Source: Halofilum ochraceum (GTDB lineage: Bacteria; Pseudomonadota; Gammaproteobacteria; XJ16; Halofilaceae). Taken from it: 64,000 bases of DNA. This document shows positions 38,921-47,070 of this stretch, in pieces. Within the stretch, counting starts at the first letter, position 1, and each line of letters begins with the position of its first letter. The notes under the pieces were generated by a model. That model did not search any database, was not told the origin of the DNA, and was given only the letters and a program-made list of their open reading frames with translations. A program made the position numbers and the translations under genes. The DNA lies in the NCBI RefSeq assembly GCF_001614315.2, contig NZ_LVEG02000004.1, positions 248,001-312,000 of the forward strand. Reading direction: 5' to 3'.

Positions 38921-39814
38921 ATGACGACATCCAGCGAACCCACCCCCCGGCGCGTTGCCTTCATTGGTCTCGGCGTGATGGGCGGCCCGATGGCCGGGCA
39001 CCTCGCAGCCGCCGGCCATGACGTGACGGTCTACAACCGCACGCGCGCGACCGCCCAGGCCTGGTGTGACACACATGGTGGCCGTTTGGCCGACACACCG
39101 GCCGAGGCCGCGCGCGACGCCGAACTGGTGTTTGCCTGCGTCGGGCGAGACGAGGACCTGCGGGCCGTGACGCTGGAGGCCGACGGTGCCTTCGAGACCC
39201 TCGGGTCGGGTGCGGTGTTCGTGGATCATACGACCGTCTCCGCCGAGATCGCGCGCGAACTGGCGGACGCGGCCCGGTCACGCGGGGCGGGGTTTGTCGA
39301 TGCCCCCGTATCGGGCGGTCAGGCCGGGGCAGAGAATGGGCGTCTGGCCGTCATGGCGGGGGGCAGCGAGGCCGATTTCGCGGCCGCCGAACCCGTGATT
39401 CAGGTCTACTCGGCCCGCGTCGTCCACATCGGCGAGGCCGGCGCCGGACAGCTCACCAAGATGGTCAACCAGATCTGTATCGCCGGGCTCGTGCAGGCCC
39501 TGTCCGAGGGCGTCGATTTCGCCGGCCGCGCCGGGCTCGATATCGAGCGCGTGCTGGAGGCCATCGGCGGCGGCGCCGCGCAGTCCTGGCAGATGGACAA
39601 CCGCGCCCGGACCATGGCCGAAGGGGAGTTCGATTTCGGCTTCGCCGTCGACTGGATGCGCAAGGATCTGGAGATCTGCATGGCCGAGGCCCGCCGCAAC
39701 GGCGCGACGTTGCCGGTCACGGCGCTGGTGGATCAGTTCTATGGCCAGGTGCAGGCACGCGGTGGCGGCCGCAACGACACATCGAGCCTGATTCGGCTCC
39801 TTTCGCAGCCCTGA
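38921..39814 (+). CDS. 3-hydroxyisobutyrate dehydrogenase-family oxidoreductase
   Basis: 297 residues. NAD(P)-dependent beta-hydroxyacid dehydrogenase (GlxR/GarR/MmsB group). Nucleotide loop GLGVMGGPMAGHLAAAG, substrate motif DAPVSGGQAGAENGRL, catalytic Lys in GAGQLTKMVNQIC, and DFGFAVDWMRKDLEI near the C-terminus. The natural substrate (tartronate semialdehyde, 3-hydroxyisobutyrate or another) is open, since no pathway genes adjoin. ATG 38921 with GGGAG upstream. It lies between the IS and the DnaA-box region. Confidence 0.9.
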   Translation: MTTSSEPTPRRVAFIGLGVMGGPMAGHLAAAGHDVTVYNRTRATAQAWCDTHGGRLADTPAEAARDAELVFACVGRDEDLRAVTLEADGAFETLGSGAVFVDHTTVSAEIARELADAARSRGAGFVDAPVSGGQAGAENGRLAVMAGGSEADFAAAEPVIQVYSARVVHIGEAGAGQLTKMVNQICIAGLVQALSEGVDFAGRAGLDIERVLEAIGGGAAQSWQMDNRARTMAEGEFDFGFAVDWMRKDLEICMAEARRNGATLPVTALVDQFYGQVQARGGGRNDTSSLIRLLSQP

Positions 39815-40001
39815 GCTGTTGACTTATGCACACGGCGCGTGCCGGGGGCACCGGATCAAGCGCAGGGTGCAACCGTTTGCGCGCCGTTTCATAAGTCACT
39901 GTTTTCCGGGGGTGTAACTGAATGGATAAAATCTGACCAGAGCCCACAAGGGCGCCGCGAGATGCCGGGACAGGGCAACAACGCCCAGACTTTCCACATG
40001 T

Positions 40002-40024
40002 TTATCCACAGGTTCTGGGGATAA
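40002..40024 (+). repeat. DnaA-box palindrome, copy 1
   Basis: Arms TTATCCACAG and CTGGGGATAA around GTT, one mismatch from a perfect inverted repeat. A weaker box CTTTCCACA starts 12 bases upstream (39990). Confidence 0.85.
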
Positions 40025-40335
40025 CCGGCGATACCCGCGTCGTGCCAGGCACTTACGTATTTTCCGTAGGCCAGGGGCTGGGATCGTGCTCTCTCTGCCG
40101 ACGTGAAGAGTACTTCAGCGCTGATAAAAAGGGTCTCTGTCAACCCGAAAATCCGATTTATCAACATGATTGAACAGTGGGTACGGGTCGGTCAGGGGCG
40201 CTGCCACACTTGGCGCGCGGTTTTGTAAGTATTTGATTGTTGGGGTCTTAAACAACTGTTCAGAGTTTGGCCAGCCCCCACTGGGTGGCCGCTGGAGGCC
40301 GGGCTGCGGCCATCTCCCCCAGATTATTCACAGAC

Positions 40336-40358
40336 TTATCCACAGGTTCTGGGGATAA
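40336..40358 (+). repeat. DnaA-box palindrome, copy 2
   Basis: Identical to copies 1 and 3 over 23 bp. TTATTCACA starts exactly 12 bases upstream (40324). 334 bases from copy 1. Confidence 0.88.
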
Positions 40359-40690
40359 CCGGCGTAAGTGCCGTTGTAACAACAAGTTAGCGCCGCTGTC
40401 ATAGCCACTGGGGGATGCCGGCCACCCCCGCAAACCGTGTTTTCGGTTCCAGTGGAAATCGAGGCCCGAAATATTTCTCGTGCGGATTGCCTGTCAAGGT
40501 CTTGACTCAAGTTATGCACAATGCATTGGCCGTCTTGCCGGATGTTGACTCGTCTGCGAGCGATAACATGCCTGTCTGCGTAACCATTTGTTTTCCCGGT
40601 AAAAAATCACATGAACAAAAAATGACCAAAGGCACCGGGAGCGCAGCAAGAGGCCGTGTAGCGACGTGTCCCCCCACATTATCCACATTG

Positions 40691-40713
40691 TTATCCACAG
40701 GTTCTGGGGATAA
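40691..40713 (+). repeat. DnaA-box palindrome, copy 3
   Basis: Identical 23-bp core. TTATCCACA starts exactly 12 bases upstream (40679), and an AT-rich tract with runs of A and T (40580-40628) lies 50 bases further up. 355 bases from copy 2. Confidence 0.88.
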
Positions 40714-40836
40714 ACCGCTTTCTCCTTTGGCCACGGGCACTTGGCGCCAACCGTTACAGTGGCCGCCGTCGACGCCCGGCGCGCGCTCGGCGATAATGCC
40801 CGGCTTCGGCCGGCCGGCCGCGAACCGATTCTGTCA

Positions 40837-43800
40837 GTGAGCCCATCCGTGATCGCATTCAACGGCTTCAGCTTCGACGAACTGCAGACCCCCGCCGGCC
40901 TGGCGCGGCTCGACGCGTGCTTCCGCGAACGCGTGGCCGCGGCCGACGGGGCGCTGGCCGAGCGCCTCGACGCTCTGCGGGGTGGCGAGCCACTCGGGCC
41001 GCGCGATCATTCCGCGCTGCTGCTCGAACTCGCGCCGCACCTGGAGCGTTTCGTCACCGGGCTCTTCGGCATCGAAGCGAGCGTCGAGGCCCTGCGCGCA
41101 GAGTTGACCCGTCACGATCCGGTCCTGCGCTTCAAGAATGAGTACGTCCTGCGCCGCACCCGCAAGATCCGCGAGCTGCCGGATGAAGACTTCGACCGCA
41201 TCGACGCCTGGCTGGAGCAGCAGCTCGACGCCGATTACAGCGACCGCGAGGCGGCCGTCGCCGCCTTCGCCAACGGCCTGCTCATCGACCCCGAGCGCAA
41301 CGAAGAAACGATCAACCGCATCGCCGAGTGGTGCGCGCTCGCGCAGCGCACGGAGGCCGGCGCGCGTGCCGTCAACGGCTGGACCGCCTTCAAGCTGCCG
41401 CAGAAGGTCGATCACACGGCCTTGGTGCCACTGGTCGCCGCCCACGAAGGCGAGGCCGATGTCCTCAACGCCAGTCCCGAGCGCCTGCGCCGCCGCGACG
41501 GCTTCCAGCTCACCGACCGCCGCATGGACACCCGCCACATCCAGGGCGAGGTCAACTACTGCATCTACTGCCACGAGCACAACGGCGACTTCTGCTCCAA
41601 GGGTTTCCCGGAGAAGAAGAAGCAGCCCGAGCTCGGCCTCAAGGTCGACCCGCTCGGCAACAAGCTGACCGGTTGCCCGCTCGAGGAGAAGATCTCCGAG
41701 ATGCACGTCTGCCGGCGCGACGCCATGCCCGTCGCCGCGCTGGCGATGGCCATGATCGACAACCCGATGATCCCGGCGACCGGACACCGCATCTGCAACG
41801 ACTGCATGAAGGCCTGCATCTACCAGAAGCAGGATCCGGTCGACATCCCGCAGATCGAGACGGGCACGCTCACCGATGTGCTGCGCCTGCCCTGGGGTGT
41901 GGAGGTCTACCACCTGCTGGCGCGCTGGAACCCGCTGCGGCCCGAGCAGTACGTCCAGCAGCCGGACAACGGCCGACGCGTCATGGTCGCGGGCATGGGC
42001 CCGTCCGGCTTCACCATGGCGCACCACCTGACCATGGCCGGCTGCGCCGTGCTTGGTATCGACGGCCTCAAGATCGAGCCGCTGCCGGAAGAGTTGCTCA
42101 ACGCGCCGGTACGCGACTGGGACGCGCTGGAAGAGCCGCTGGATGAACGCATCCTGCTCGGGTTCGGCGGCGTCGCCGAGTACGGCATCACCGTGCGCTG
42201 GGACAAGAACTTCCTGAAGCTGATCTACCTCACGCTCGCGCGCCGCCACAGCTTTGCCGTGCGCGGCGGCGTGCGTCTGGGCGGCACGGTCACCATCGAG
42301 GACGCCTGGCAGCTCGGTTTCGACCACGTCAGCGTCGCCACCGGCACCGGGCTGCCGCGCGTCGTCTCCATCGGCAACAGCCTCGCGCGCGGTATGCGCC
42401 AGGCGAGCGACTTCCTCATGGCGCTGCAGCTCACCGGCGCCGGCAAGGAATCGAGCATCGCCAACCTGCAGGTGCGCCTGCCCGCGGTGGTCGTCGGCGG
42501 CGGCCTCACCGGCGTGGATACCGCCACCGAGGTGCAGGCGTACTACATCAAGCAGGTCGAGAAGACGCTCTGGCGCTACGAAACGCTGGTCGCCGAGCGC
42601 GGCGAGGATGCCGTGCTCAGCGCCCTCGGCGACGAGGACCGCGAGATCCTCGCGGAATTCCTCGAACACGGCCGCGCCGTGCGCGATGAGCGCGCCCGCG
42701 CCGCCGCCGTCGGCGAGACGCCCGACTTCACGCCGCTGCTACAGGCCTGGGGCGGGGTGACCATCGCCTACCGCAAGGGCCTGAACGATTCGCCGGCGTA
42801 CACGCGCAACCACGAGGAAGTGGCCAAGGCGACGGAGGAGGGCATCCGCTACGCCGAGGGCCTCGATCCGCTGCACTGCGAACTCGACGACTACGGCCAT
42901 GTGCGTACGCTCATCTGCCGGCGCATGCACAACCAGGGCGGGCGCTGGCTGGCCGGCCGCGAGGAGGTCCACCTGCCGGCCAAGGCCGTGTTCGTCGCCG
43001 CCGGCACCGTGCCCAATACCATCTACGAGCGCGAATACCCCGGTACCTTCGCGCTCAATGGCGACTTCTTCGAGTCACACGTCGAACACCACGACCGCCT
43101 GCAGCCGGTCGCCCAGGCCGAGCACGCGAAATCACAGGAGTTCGGCCCGTTCACCTCGTACAACCAGGGCGGCCACAAGGTCAGCTTCATCGGCGACACG
43201 CACCCCGCCTTCCACGGCAGCGTGGTCAAGGCGATCGCCTCATCCATGCGCACGTACCCCGAGATCCTGGACGCGCTCGGCAGCGCGCCCCGCGCCAGCG
43301 ACGATCAACGCGACAGCGAAGCGTTCCTCGAGGAAGTCGCCGACCGGTTCCAGGCGACGGTCCTCTCGGTCAACACCAGCGACACCGCCATGGCCGAGGT
43401 CTGGGTACGCGCCCCCATGGCCGCGCGCAACTTCCGCCCCGGCCAGTTCTACCGCCTGCAGACCTTCGAGTCGCTGTCACCGGTCGTCGAAGGCACGCGC
43501 CTGCAGGTGCCGCTGCTGACCGTCTCCGGCACCGGCGTGAAGGACGACATGATCCGCCTCATGGTCCTGCAGTTCGGCGCCGGCCCACGCCTCGTCGGCC
43601 GTCTCAAACCCGGCGACCCGATCGTGCTCATGGGCCCGACCGGCAAACCCACCGAGATCCCGGAGAACGAGACCGTCATGGTCATCGCCGGCCGCTGGGG
43701 TGCCGCCGCCATGCTCGACATCGGCCACGCCCTGCGCGAAGGCGGCAACCGCGTCCTCTACATCGCCGCCTTCGGCAACGCCCGCGACGTCGATCTCCAG

Positions 43801-44343
43801 AGCGAACTCGAAAACGGTGCCGACCAGATCGTCTGGGCCACCGCCAATGAACCGACCATCGAGGCCCGACGCGAACAGGACCGCAGCGTCATCGCCACCG
43901 ACATGGTCGATCTCGTACAACAATACGGCGACGGCAAAGTCGCCGACGACCACACCATCGACCTGCAACAGGTCGACCGCATCCTCGTCATGGGCGGCAC
44001 GGGATTGCTGAGAGGCTTCCAGGGCGCACTCACCGAAGGCGCACTGACAAACCACTTCCGCCCCGACATCCAGGCCATGGGCACTGCCGGCAGCCCCATG
44101 CAGTGCATGCTCAAGGGCGTCTGCGCCCAGTGCCTGCAATGGCAGAAAGACCCCGAAACCGGCGAACGCACCCGACCCGTCTTCTCCTGCGCCGAACAGG
44201 ATCAGCCGCTGGCGTGGATCGACCTCGATAACCTGCAGGCGAGACAGCAGCAGAACCGGCTGCCGGATCGGCTCACGTCGATGTGGCTGGATTATGTGCT
44301 GGAGCGGGAAGGGCAATCGCCGGAGGGCGCGCGGGCCGGGTAA
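40837..44343 (+). CDS. Fused GltD-like / PyrK-like flavin oxidoreductase
   Basis: 1,168 residues. Early Cys motifs (CIYCHEHNGDFC, HRICNDCMKACIYQ; the latter 4Fe-4S-like as in GltD) precede a two-dinucleotide-fold region: GMGPSG after RRVMVA, and VVVGGGLTGVDTATEV. From about 865 a ferredoxin-reductase unit follows (FRPGQFYRLQTF, IVLMGPTGKPTEIP) ending in a PyrK-type 2Fe-2S motif (CMLKGVCAQC ... FSC). It is built to pass electrons between NAD(P)H, FAD and Fe-S centres; the substrate is unknown. The start is uncertain: GTG 40837 or GTG 40849 are preferred over a TTG at 40741 that falls beside the DnaA boxes. Confidence 0.8.
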   Translation: MSPSVIAFNGFSFDELQTPAGLARLDACFRERVAAADGALAERLDALRGGEPLGPRDHSALLLELAPHLERFVTGLFGIEASVEALRAELTRHDPVLRFKNEYVLRRTRKIRELPDEDFDRIDAWLEQQLDADYSDREAAVAAFANGLLIDPERNEETINRIAEWCALAQRTEAGARAVNGWTAFKLPQKVDHTALVPLVAAHEGEADVLNASPERLRRRDGFQLTDRRMDTRHIQGEVNYCIYCHEHNGDFCSKGFPEKKKQPELGLKVDPLGNKLTGCPLEEKISEMHVCRRDAMPVAALAMAMIDNPMIPATGHRICNDCMKACIYQKQDPVDIPQIETGTLTDVLRLPWGVEVYHLLARWNPLRPEQYVQQPDNGRRVMVAGMGPSGFTMAHHLTMAGCAVLGIDGLKIEPLPEELLNAPVRDWDALEEPLDERILLGFGGVAEYGITVRWDKNFLKLIYLTLARRHSFAVRGGVRLGGTVTIEDAWQLGFDHVSVATGTGLPRVVSIGNSLARGMRQASDFLMALQLTGAGKESSIANLQVRLPAVVVGGGLTGVDTATEVQAYYIKQVEKTLWRYETLVAERGEDAVLSALGDEDREILAEFLEHGRAVRDERARAAAVGETPDFTPLLQAWGGVTIAYRKGLNDSPAYTRNHEEVAKATEEGIRYAEGLDPLHCELDDYGHVRTLICRRMHNQGGRWLAGREEVHLPAKAVFVAAGTVPNTIYEREYPGTFALNGDFFESHVEHHDRLQPVAQAEHAKSQEFGPFTSYNQGGHKVSFIGDTHPAFHGSVVKAIASSMRTYPEILDALGSAPRASDDQRDSEAFLEEVADRFQATVLSVNTSDTAMAEVWVRAPMAARNFRPGQFYRLQTFESLSPVVEGTRLQVPLLTVSGTGVKDDMIRLMVLQFGAGPRLVGRLKPGDPIVLMGPTGKPTEIPENETVMVIAGRWGAAAMLDIGHALREGGNRVLYIAAFGNARDVDLQSELENGADQIVWATANEPTIEARREQDRSVIATDMVDLVQQYGDGKVADDHTIDLQQVDRILVMGGTGLLRGFQGALTEGALTNHFRPDIQAMGTAGSPMQCMLKGVCAQCLQWQKDPETGERTRPVFSCAEQDQPLAWIDLDNLQARQQQNRLPDRLTSMWLDYVLEREGQSPEGARAG

Positions 44344-44637
44344 CCCACTCAGTGCCTGCCCGGCAGGGAAAGTCGACCAATTCCCGCTGTACACTCCCAG
44401 GCACGCCTGCTAGCTTTTGCTCGCAGGCGCGGGATAGGCGGCGCAACGCCGTCTTTCGACAGCCAGCCGACGTGGAGGGATCCAGGATGGTTCGGGTTCG
44501 GCGCTTCTCAAATGCCTGGTATGGCCGGGACTCTCCTCGATTAACCAGCCGAGAGCCCACATCGCGGGTTCGCCCGGCCGTGCGCGATAGGCGGAAACTT
44601 GCCGTGTTTCATCACGGAATTCTTCCGTCCATGACCT
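44344..44637. other. Junction upstream of the cassette array
   Basis: About 290 bases. A small hairpin CGCCTGC (44404-44410)/GCAGGCG (44423-44429) may end the oxidoreductase transcript. Nearer the array, GGCGGAA (44591-44597) can pair with TTCCGTCC (44623-44630) through one bulged base, enclosing ACGGAATTCTTCCGT, and this ends at the core site GTTAGGC. It may be a worn attC or attI. No integrase gene is seen. Confidence 0.4.
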
Positions 44638-44655
44638 GTTAGGCAAGGGAGGCGT

Positions 44656-45198
44656 ATGGAACGTTCGCTCAATCGAAATAACGTTGAGGCCGCAATCAGC
44701 AAATACGAGGCCTCAATCGAAGAGATCGGCGAAACGATCTCGGATCTTCGGGGCGTCTCCTTATTTCAATCATTGAAACGTAGGCCGATTGGGGTCGGAC
44801 CCTATCCGCACGTCACGTTATTCGAAGCGGCAAACCGGATTATGACCGACCTTGTGATCCTGAAAGGAGTGCGTTTTCTTCTCCATTCAAACGCATTACC
44901 TTTCGACGAATACATCGTCGAGTACGGGAATGAGGACGCGAACGATCACGATATATCGGCCGAGAAAAGTGGCCAACGACTTATCGCCGAAGCGTTCAAT
45001 GTCGCCCCATCGTTCTTTCAGGGAAAAAAGAACGCCATGCGGAAAAAGCTCCGCACCAGCAGCGTGCGCGCAGACTATATGATTATCTTGGCCAATTCAG
45101 ACGCAGTACCGCAAGACTACGCTCCAAAGTACCTGGCGAAAGAATATTTCGTGTTTGTCGATTTGGAATCAGGAAAGGGTACTGTGATGCCTAACTAG
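44656..45198 (+). CDS. Cassette 1 protein, unrecognised
   Basis: 180 residues; codon usage and GC are unlike the chromosome around it. Starts 12 bases after the core site with GGGAGG just upstream; the stop codon TAG lies inside the attC site, as often in cassettes. An alpha-helical N-terminus (to about 35) is followed by PHVTLFEAANRIMTDLVILKG and a basic patch QGKKNAMRKKLR; the end is strand-rich (YFVFVDLESGKGTV). I cannot name a family; a nuclease-like fold is imaginable from EAFNV...QGKK but not supported. Confidence 0.7.
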   Translation: MERSLNRNNVEAAISKYEASIEEIGETISDLRGVSLFQSLKRRPIGVGPYPHVTLFEAANRIMTDLVILKGVRFLLHSNALPFDEYIVEYGNEDANDHDISAEKSGQRLIAEAFNVAPSFFQGKKNAMRKKLRTSSVRADYMIILANSDAVPQDYAPKYLAKEYFVFVDLESGKGTVMPN

Positions 45199-45268
45199 TC
45201 TTTCAAGCGGACCGCTGAAATCGCGGCTTCACCGCGCTTTCAGCGGCCGCTCAACTGAGGCGTTAGAT
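45189..45268 (+). other. attC site of cassette 1
   Basis: 80 bases from R'' GCCTAAC (45189-45195) to R' GTTAGAT (45262-45268). The inside folds as a long hairpin: AAGCGG with CCGCTC, then CCGCTGAAA with TTTCAGCGG, then CGCGG with CCGCG around CTTCA. Both boxes match the RYYYAAC/GTTRRRY consensus. Confidence 0.85.
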
Positions 45269-45306
45269 GGGAACACACAATTAATACCGTTACCTTGGAG
45301 AGCGAC

Positions 45307-45933
45307 ATGGCCGAATACACATACACTACCGTTCCCGGGAAGATGAGTAAGTTACTGGCCAAAATTCGCGAGGTGGGCGTACCTTCCAAGGTCAACTAGC
45401 GCTGGTTGGAGTCGATAGGCTTTAAATCCAGCAACGATCGTACTCTCCTGTCCGTTCTAAAATTTATCGATTTCGTCGATGATTCGAGCGTACCCACATC
45501 GCGATGGAGAGACTATCGGGGTGGTAATCACAAGCAGGTTCTCGCGAATGCGATACGCGAGGGCTATCGGGATCTATTCGACGTCTACCCAGACGCCAAC
45601 GATCGGACCGCTAGCGAAATCGAGCACGTTGTCAGCACAAACACATCGGCAGGGCGCCAGGCGGTCACGAAGGCAGTCCGCACGTTCCACACACTATGCG
45701 CGGAGGCAGATTTTACGGCTCTCGGGTCCGACGAGCCCGCGTCCACAAGTACCAGTAACGAGTCGGACACGGGCGCGGGCACGGTAGCCGCCGGGTCGGC
45801 GAACACGTCAGCGCCTAGTACGTCCGGGCCTTCTCTGCACGTGGATATACAGGTTCACATATCTCCGGAGGCATCCGCTGATCAAATCGATCAAATCTTC
45901 GAGAGCATGTCGAAGCACCTCTACAAGCAATGA
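45307..45933 (+). pseudogene. DUF5343 protein gene with in-frame amber codon
   Basis: ATG 45307 has TTGGAGAG upstream and reads MAEYTYTTVPGKMSKLLAKI, the typical DUF5343 start. After 30 codons comes TAG (45397-45399), then the same frame continues with RWLESIGFKSSNDRTLLSVL to TGA 45933. The family normally has Gln at that point (VNQ-W), so a single CAG to TAG change broke it. The C-terminal third is Ser/Thr-rich linker plus an acidic helix. Expression would need readthrough, suppression or a restart at TTG 45406. Its end overlaps the next gene (ATGA). Confidence 0.75.
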
Positions 45934-46448
45934 AGGACTTGGTAAAAGCGACACTTGAGGCAAGCCGGGCTGCGCAGTTTGACGCGACGACGCTCGCTGG
46001 GAGCGTCCCGGACGAAGGATTGCCCTCATACAGCCATCAGGTACTTCCAAAGTCGCTATACAAAAATACGCGCGGTTATATCGAAAAGGTCGCTAATCAG
46101 GTCAACGGCTGCTATGAGAAGGGATGGTTCGACGCAGCCGCTGTGATGGCGCGTCGTCTCCTTGAAACGCTAATAATCGAATGCTTTGAGAAGCACAATA
46201 TCGCTGCGAAAATAAAGAACAGCAATGGCGATTTCTACCACTTGCGAGATCTGGTCGGTCTCTTTTTGGGAGAAACCACGTGGAACGTTGGGCGTAACAC
46301 GAAACGCGCTCTGCCAAGACTAAAAGATATTGGAGACAAGTCGGCCCACAGCAGAAGATACACGGCACGACGCTCGGATCTCGACAAAGTCCGAGTTGAA
46401 CTTCGAGACGTTACCGAGGAGTTGCTCTACATCGGTGGTCTCAAGTAG
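45930..46448 (+). CDS. DUF4145/HEPN-like protein (cassette 2)
   Basis: 172 residues. The helical core WFDAAAVMARRLLETLIIECF and the motif LKDIGDKSAH match the DUF4145-like HEPN pattern (LRxxGNxAAH). The HEPN RNase motif R-x4-6-H is not met: the nearest Arg (R130) is ten residues before His140, so it may be a non-catalytic HEPN or use other residues. Start ATG overlaps the DUF5343 stop, so the pair is translationally coupled and probably works together. Lower GC than the chromosome. Confidence 0.7.
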   Translation: MKDLVKATLEASRAAQFDATTLAGSVPDEGLPSYSHQVLPKSLYKNTRGYIEKVANQVNGCYEKGWFDAAAVMARRLLETLIIECFEKHNIAAKIKNSNGDFYHLRDLVGLFLGETTWNVGRNTKRALPRLKDIGDKSAHSRRYTARRSDLDKVRVELRDVTEELLYIGGLK

Positions 46449-46451
46449 TGC

Positions 46452-46509
46452 CTCTAACTAGTTAATTCAGCCCAAAGACTCCGTCGGCGGCGGATTAAAT
46501 CCGTTATAA
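46452..46509 (+). other. attC site of cassette 2
   Basis: 58 bases from R'' CTCTAAC (46452-46458) to R' GTTATAA (46503-46509). TTAATTCAGCC pairs, with bulged bases, with GGCGGATTAA. R' departs from GTTRRRY, so this is a weaker site than that of cassette 1, but its boxes match the neighbouring cassette ends as expected. Confidence 0.6.
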
Positions 46510-46548
46510 CCAACCGCGTACGCGACCACGCGCAAAAGTGATTCAGCA

Positions 46549-47070
46549 ATGGAAGAACTAAGGAAATTCGACCGGCTAACAGAAATCGATGAACGGCACG
46601 AATTGCTTGCGCGCGTCACCGGACAGTTACTCGATATCGAGAAATTGCACAACGTGGTATCGAACGAGATTCTAACCAGCGGCGTCCCGGAAGATATACA
46701 CGGTCAATACAATGTGGCGCGGAACATGGCCGTTTATACCTACTACTTGTACTCATTAGCCCCAGAAGTCCATATGAAAACGTACGCTGTAATGGAGATG
46801 GGAGTCCGTCGGTATTACGGAGACGACGAACAGACGAATCTTAAGGCGCTGCTCCAAAAGGCGCTAGACAGAGGGGTTATTAGTGATTCCGGATTTCGGG
46901 ATTGCGAGAGTGCCTGCGGGACCTCTTACACCCAGACGTTTGTGGATACGTTTCCGAAGCTGCGGAACAGCGCGGCTCATGGAAGCTCTATGTTGGTGCC
47001 TCACTGCGTCGGCCACATTAGGCGATGTGCGGATTTCCTGAACCAGCTCTTTCCGGCGGAGGCGTGCTAG
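46549..47070 (+). CDS. HEPN-domain protein, possible RNase (cassette 3)
   Basis: 173 residues, mainly helical. The C-terminal part carries KLRNSAAHGSS: Arg139, Asn140 and His144 fit the catalytic R-N-x3-H form of the HEPN R-x4-6-H motif seen in toxin and defence RNases. The N-terminal half (EELRKFDRLTEIDERHELL) is a predicted helical pair, and YAVMEMGVRRYYGDDEQTNLKALL resembles the HEPN core helix. No antitoxin-like gene shares the cassette. ATG 46549 has only weak ribosome-site support. Function as an RNase is inference from the motif. Confidence 0.68.
   Translation: MEELRKFDRLTEIDERHELLARVTGQLLDIEKLHNVVSNEILTSGVPEDIHGQYNVARNMAVYTYYLYSLAPEVHMKTYAVMEMGVRRYYGDDEQTNLKALLQKALDRGVISDSGFRDCESACGTSYTQTFVDTFPKLRNSAAHGSSMLVPHCVGHIRRCADFLNQLFPAEAC

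Larger units (their letters stand above)
39815..40740. other. Candidate replication origin or DnaA-binding locus
   Basis: About 925 bases without a supported gene. Seven perfect TTATNCACA boxes on the + strand (39824, 40002, 40324, 40336, 40512, 40679, 40691), one TTATCAACA (40158), and three reverse-strand TTATCCCCA (40016, 40350, 40705). Three clusters share a 23-bp near-palindrome. AT-rich tracts lie at 40211-40266 and 40580-40628, the latter just before the third cluster. No dnaA, dnaN or mnmG gene is next to it. Confidence 0.65.

Noticed and set aside
37086-38924. 612-codon + strand frame opposite the transposase
   Set aside because: Pure shadow of the IS1182 transposase; it crosses the IS end and the REP target.
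39985-40720. CRISPR or iteron array for the three 23-bp repeats
   Set aside because: Steps of 334 and 355 bases are too long for spacers or plasmid iterons, and the repeats are DnaA boxes; no rep gene adjoins.
40415-40840. + strand frame of 141 codons within the DnaA-box region
   Set aside because: It spans DnaA palindromes, has no ribosome site and no protein-like composition.
44410-44646. Minus-strand 78-codon frame at the array junction, considered as an integrase remnant
   Set aside because: It has none of the tyrosine-recombinase motifs (RHRY boxes) or the IntI-specific patch.
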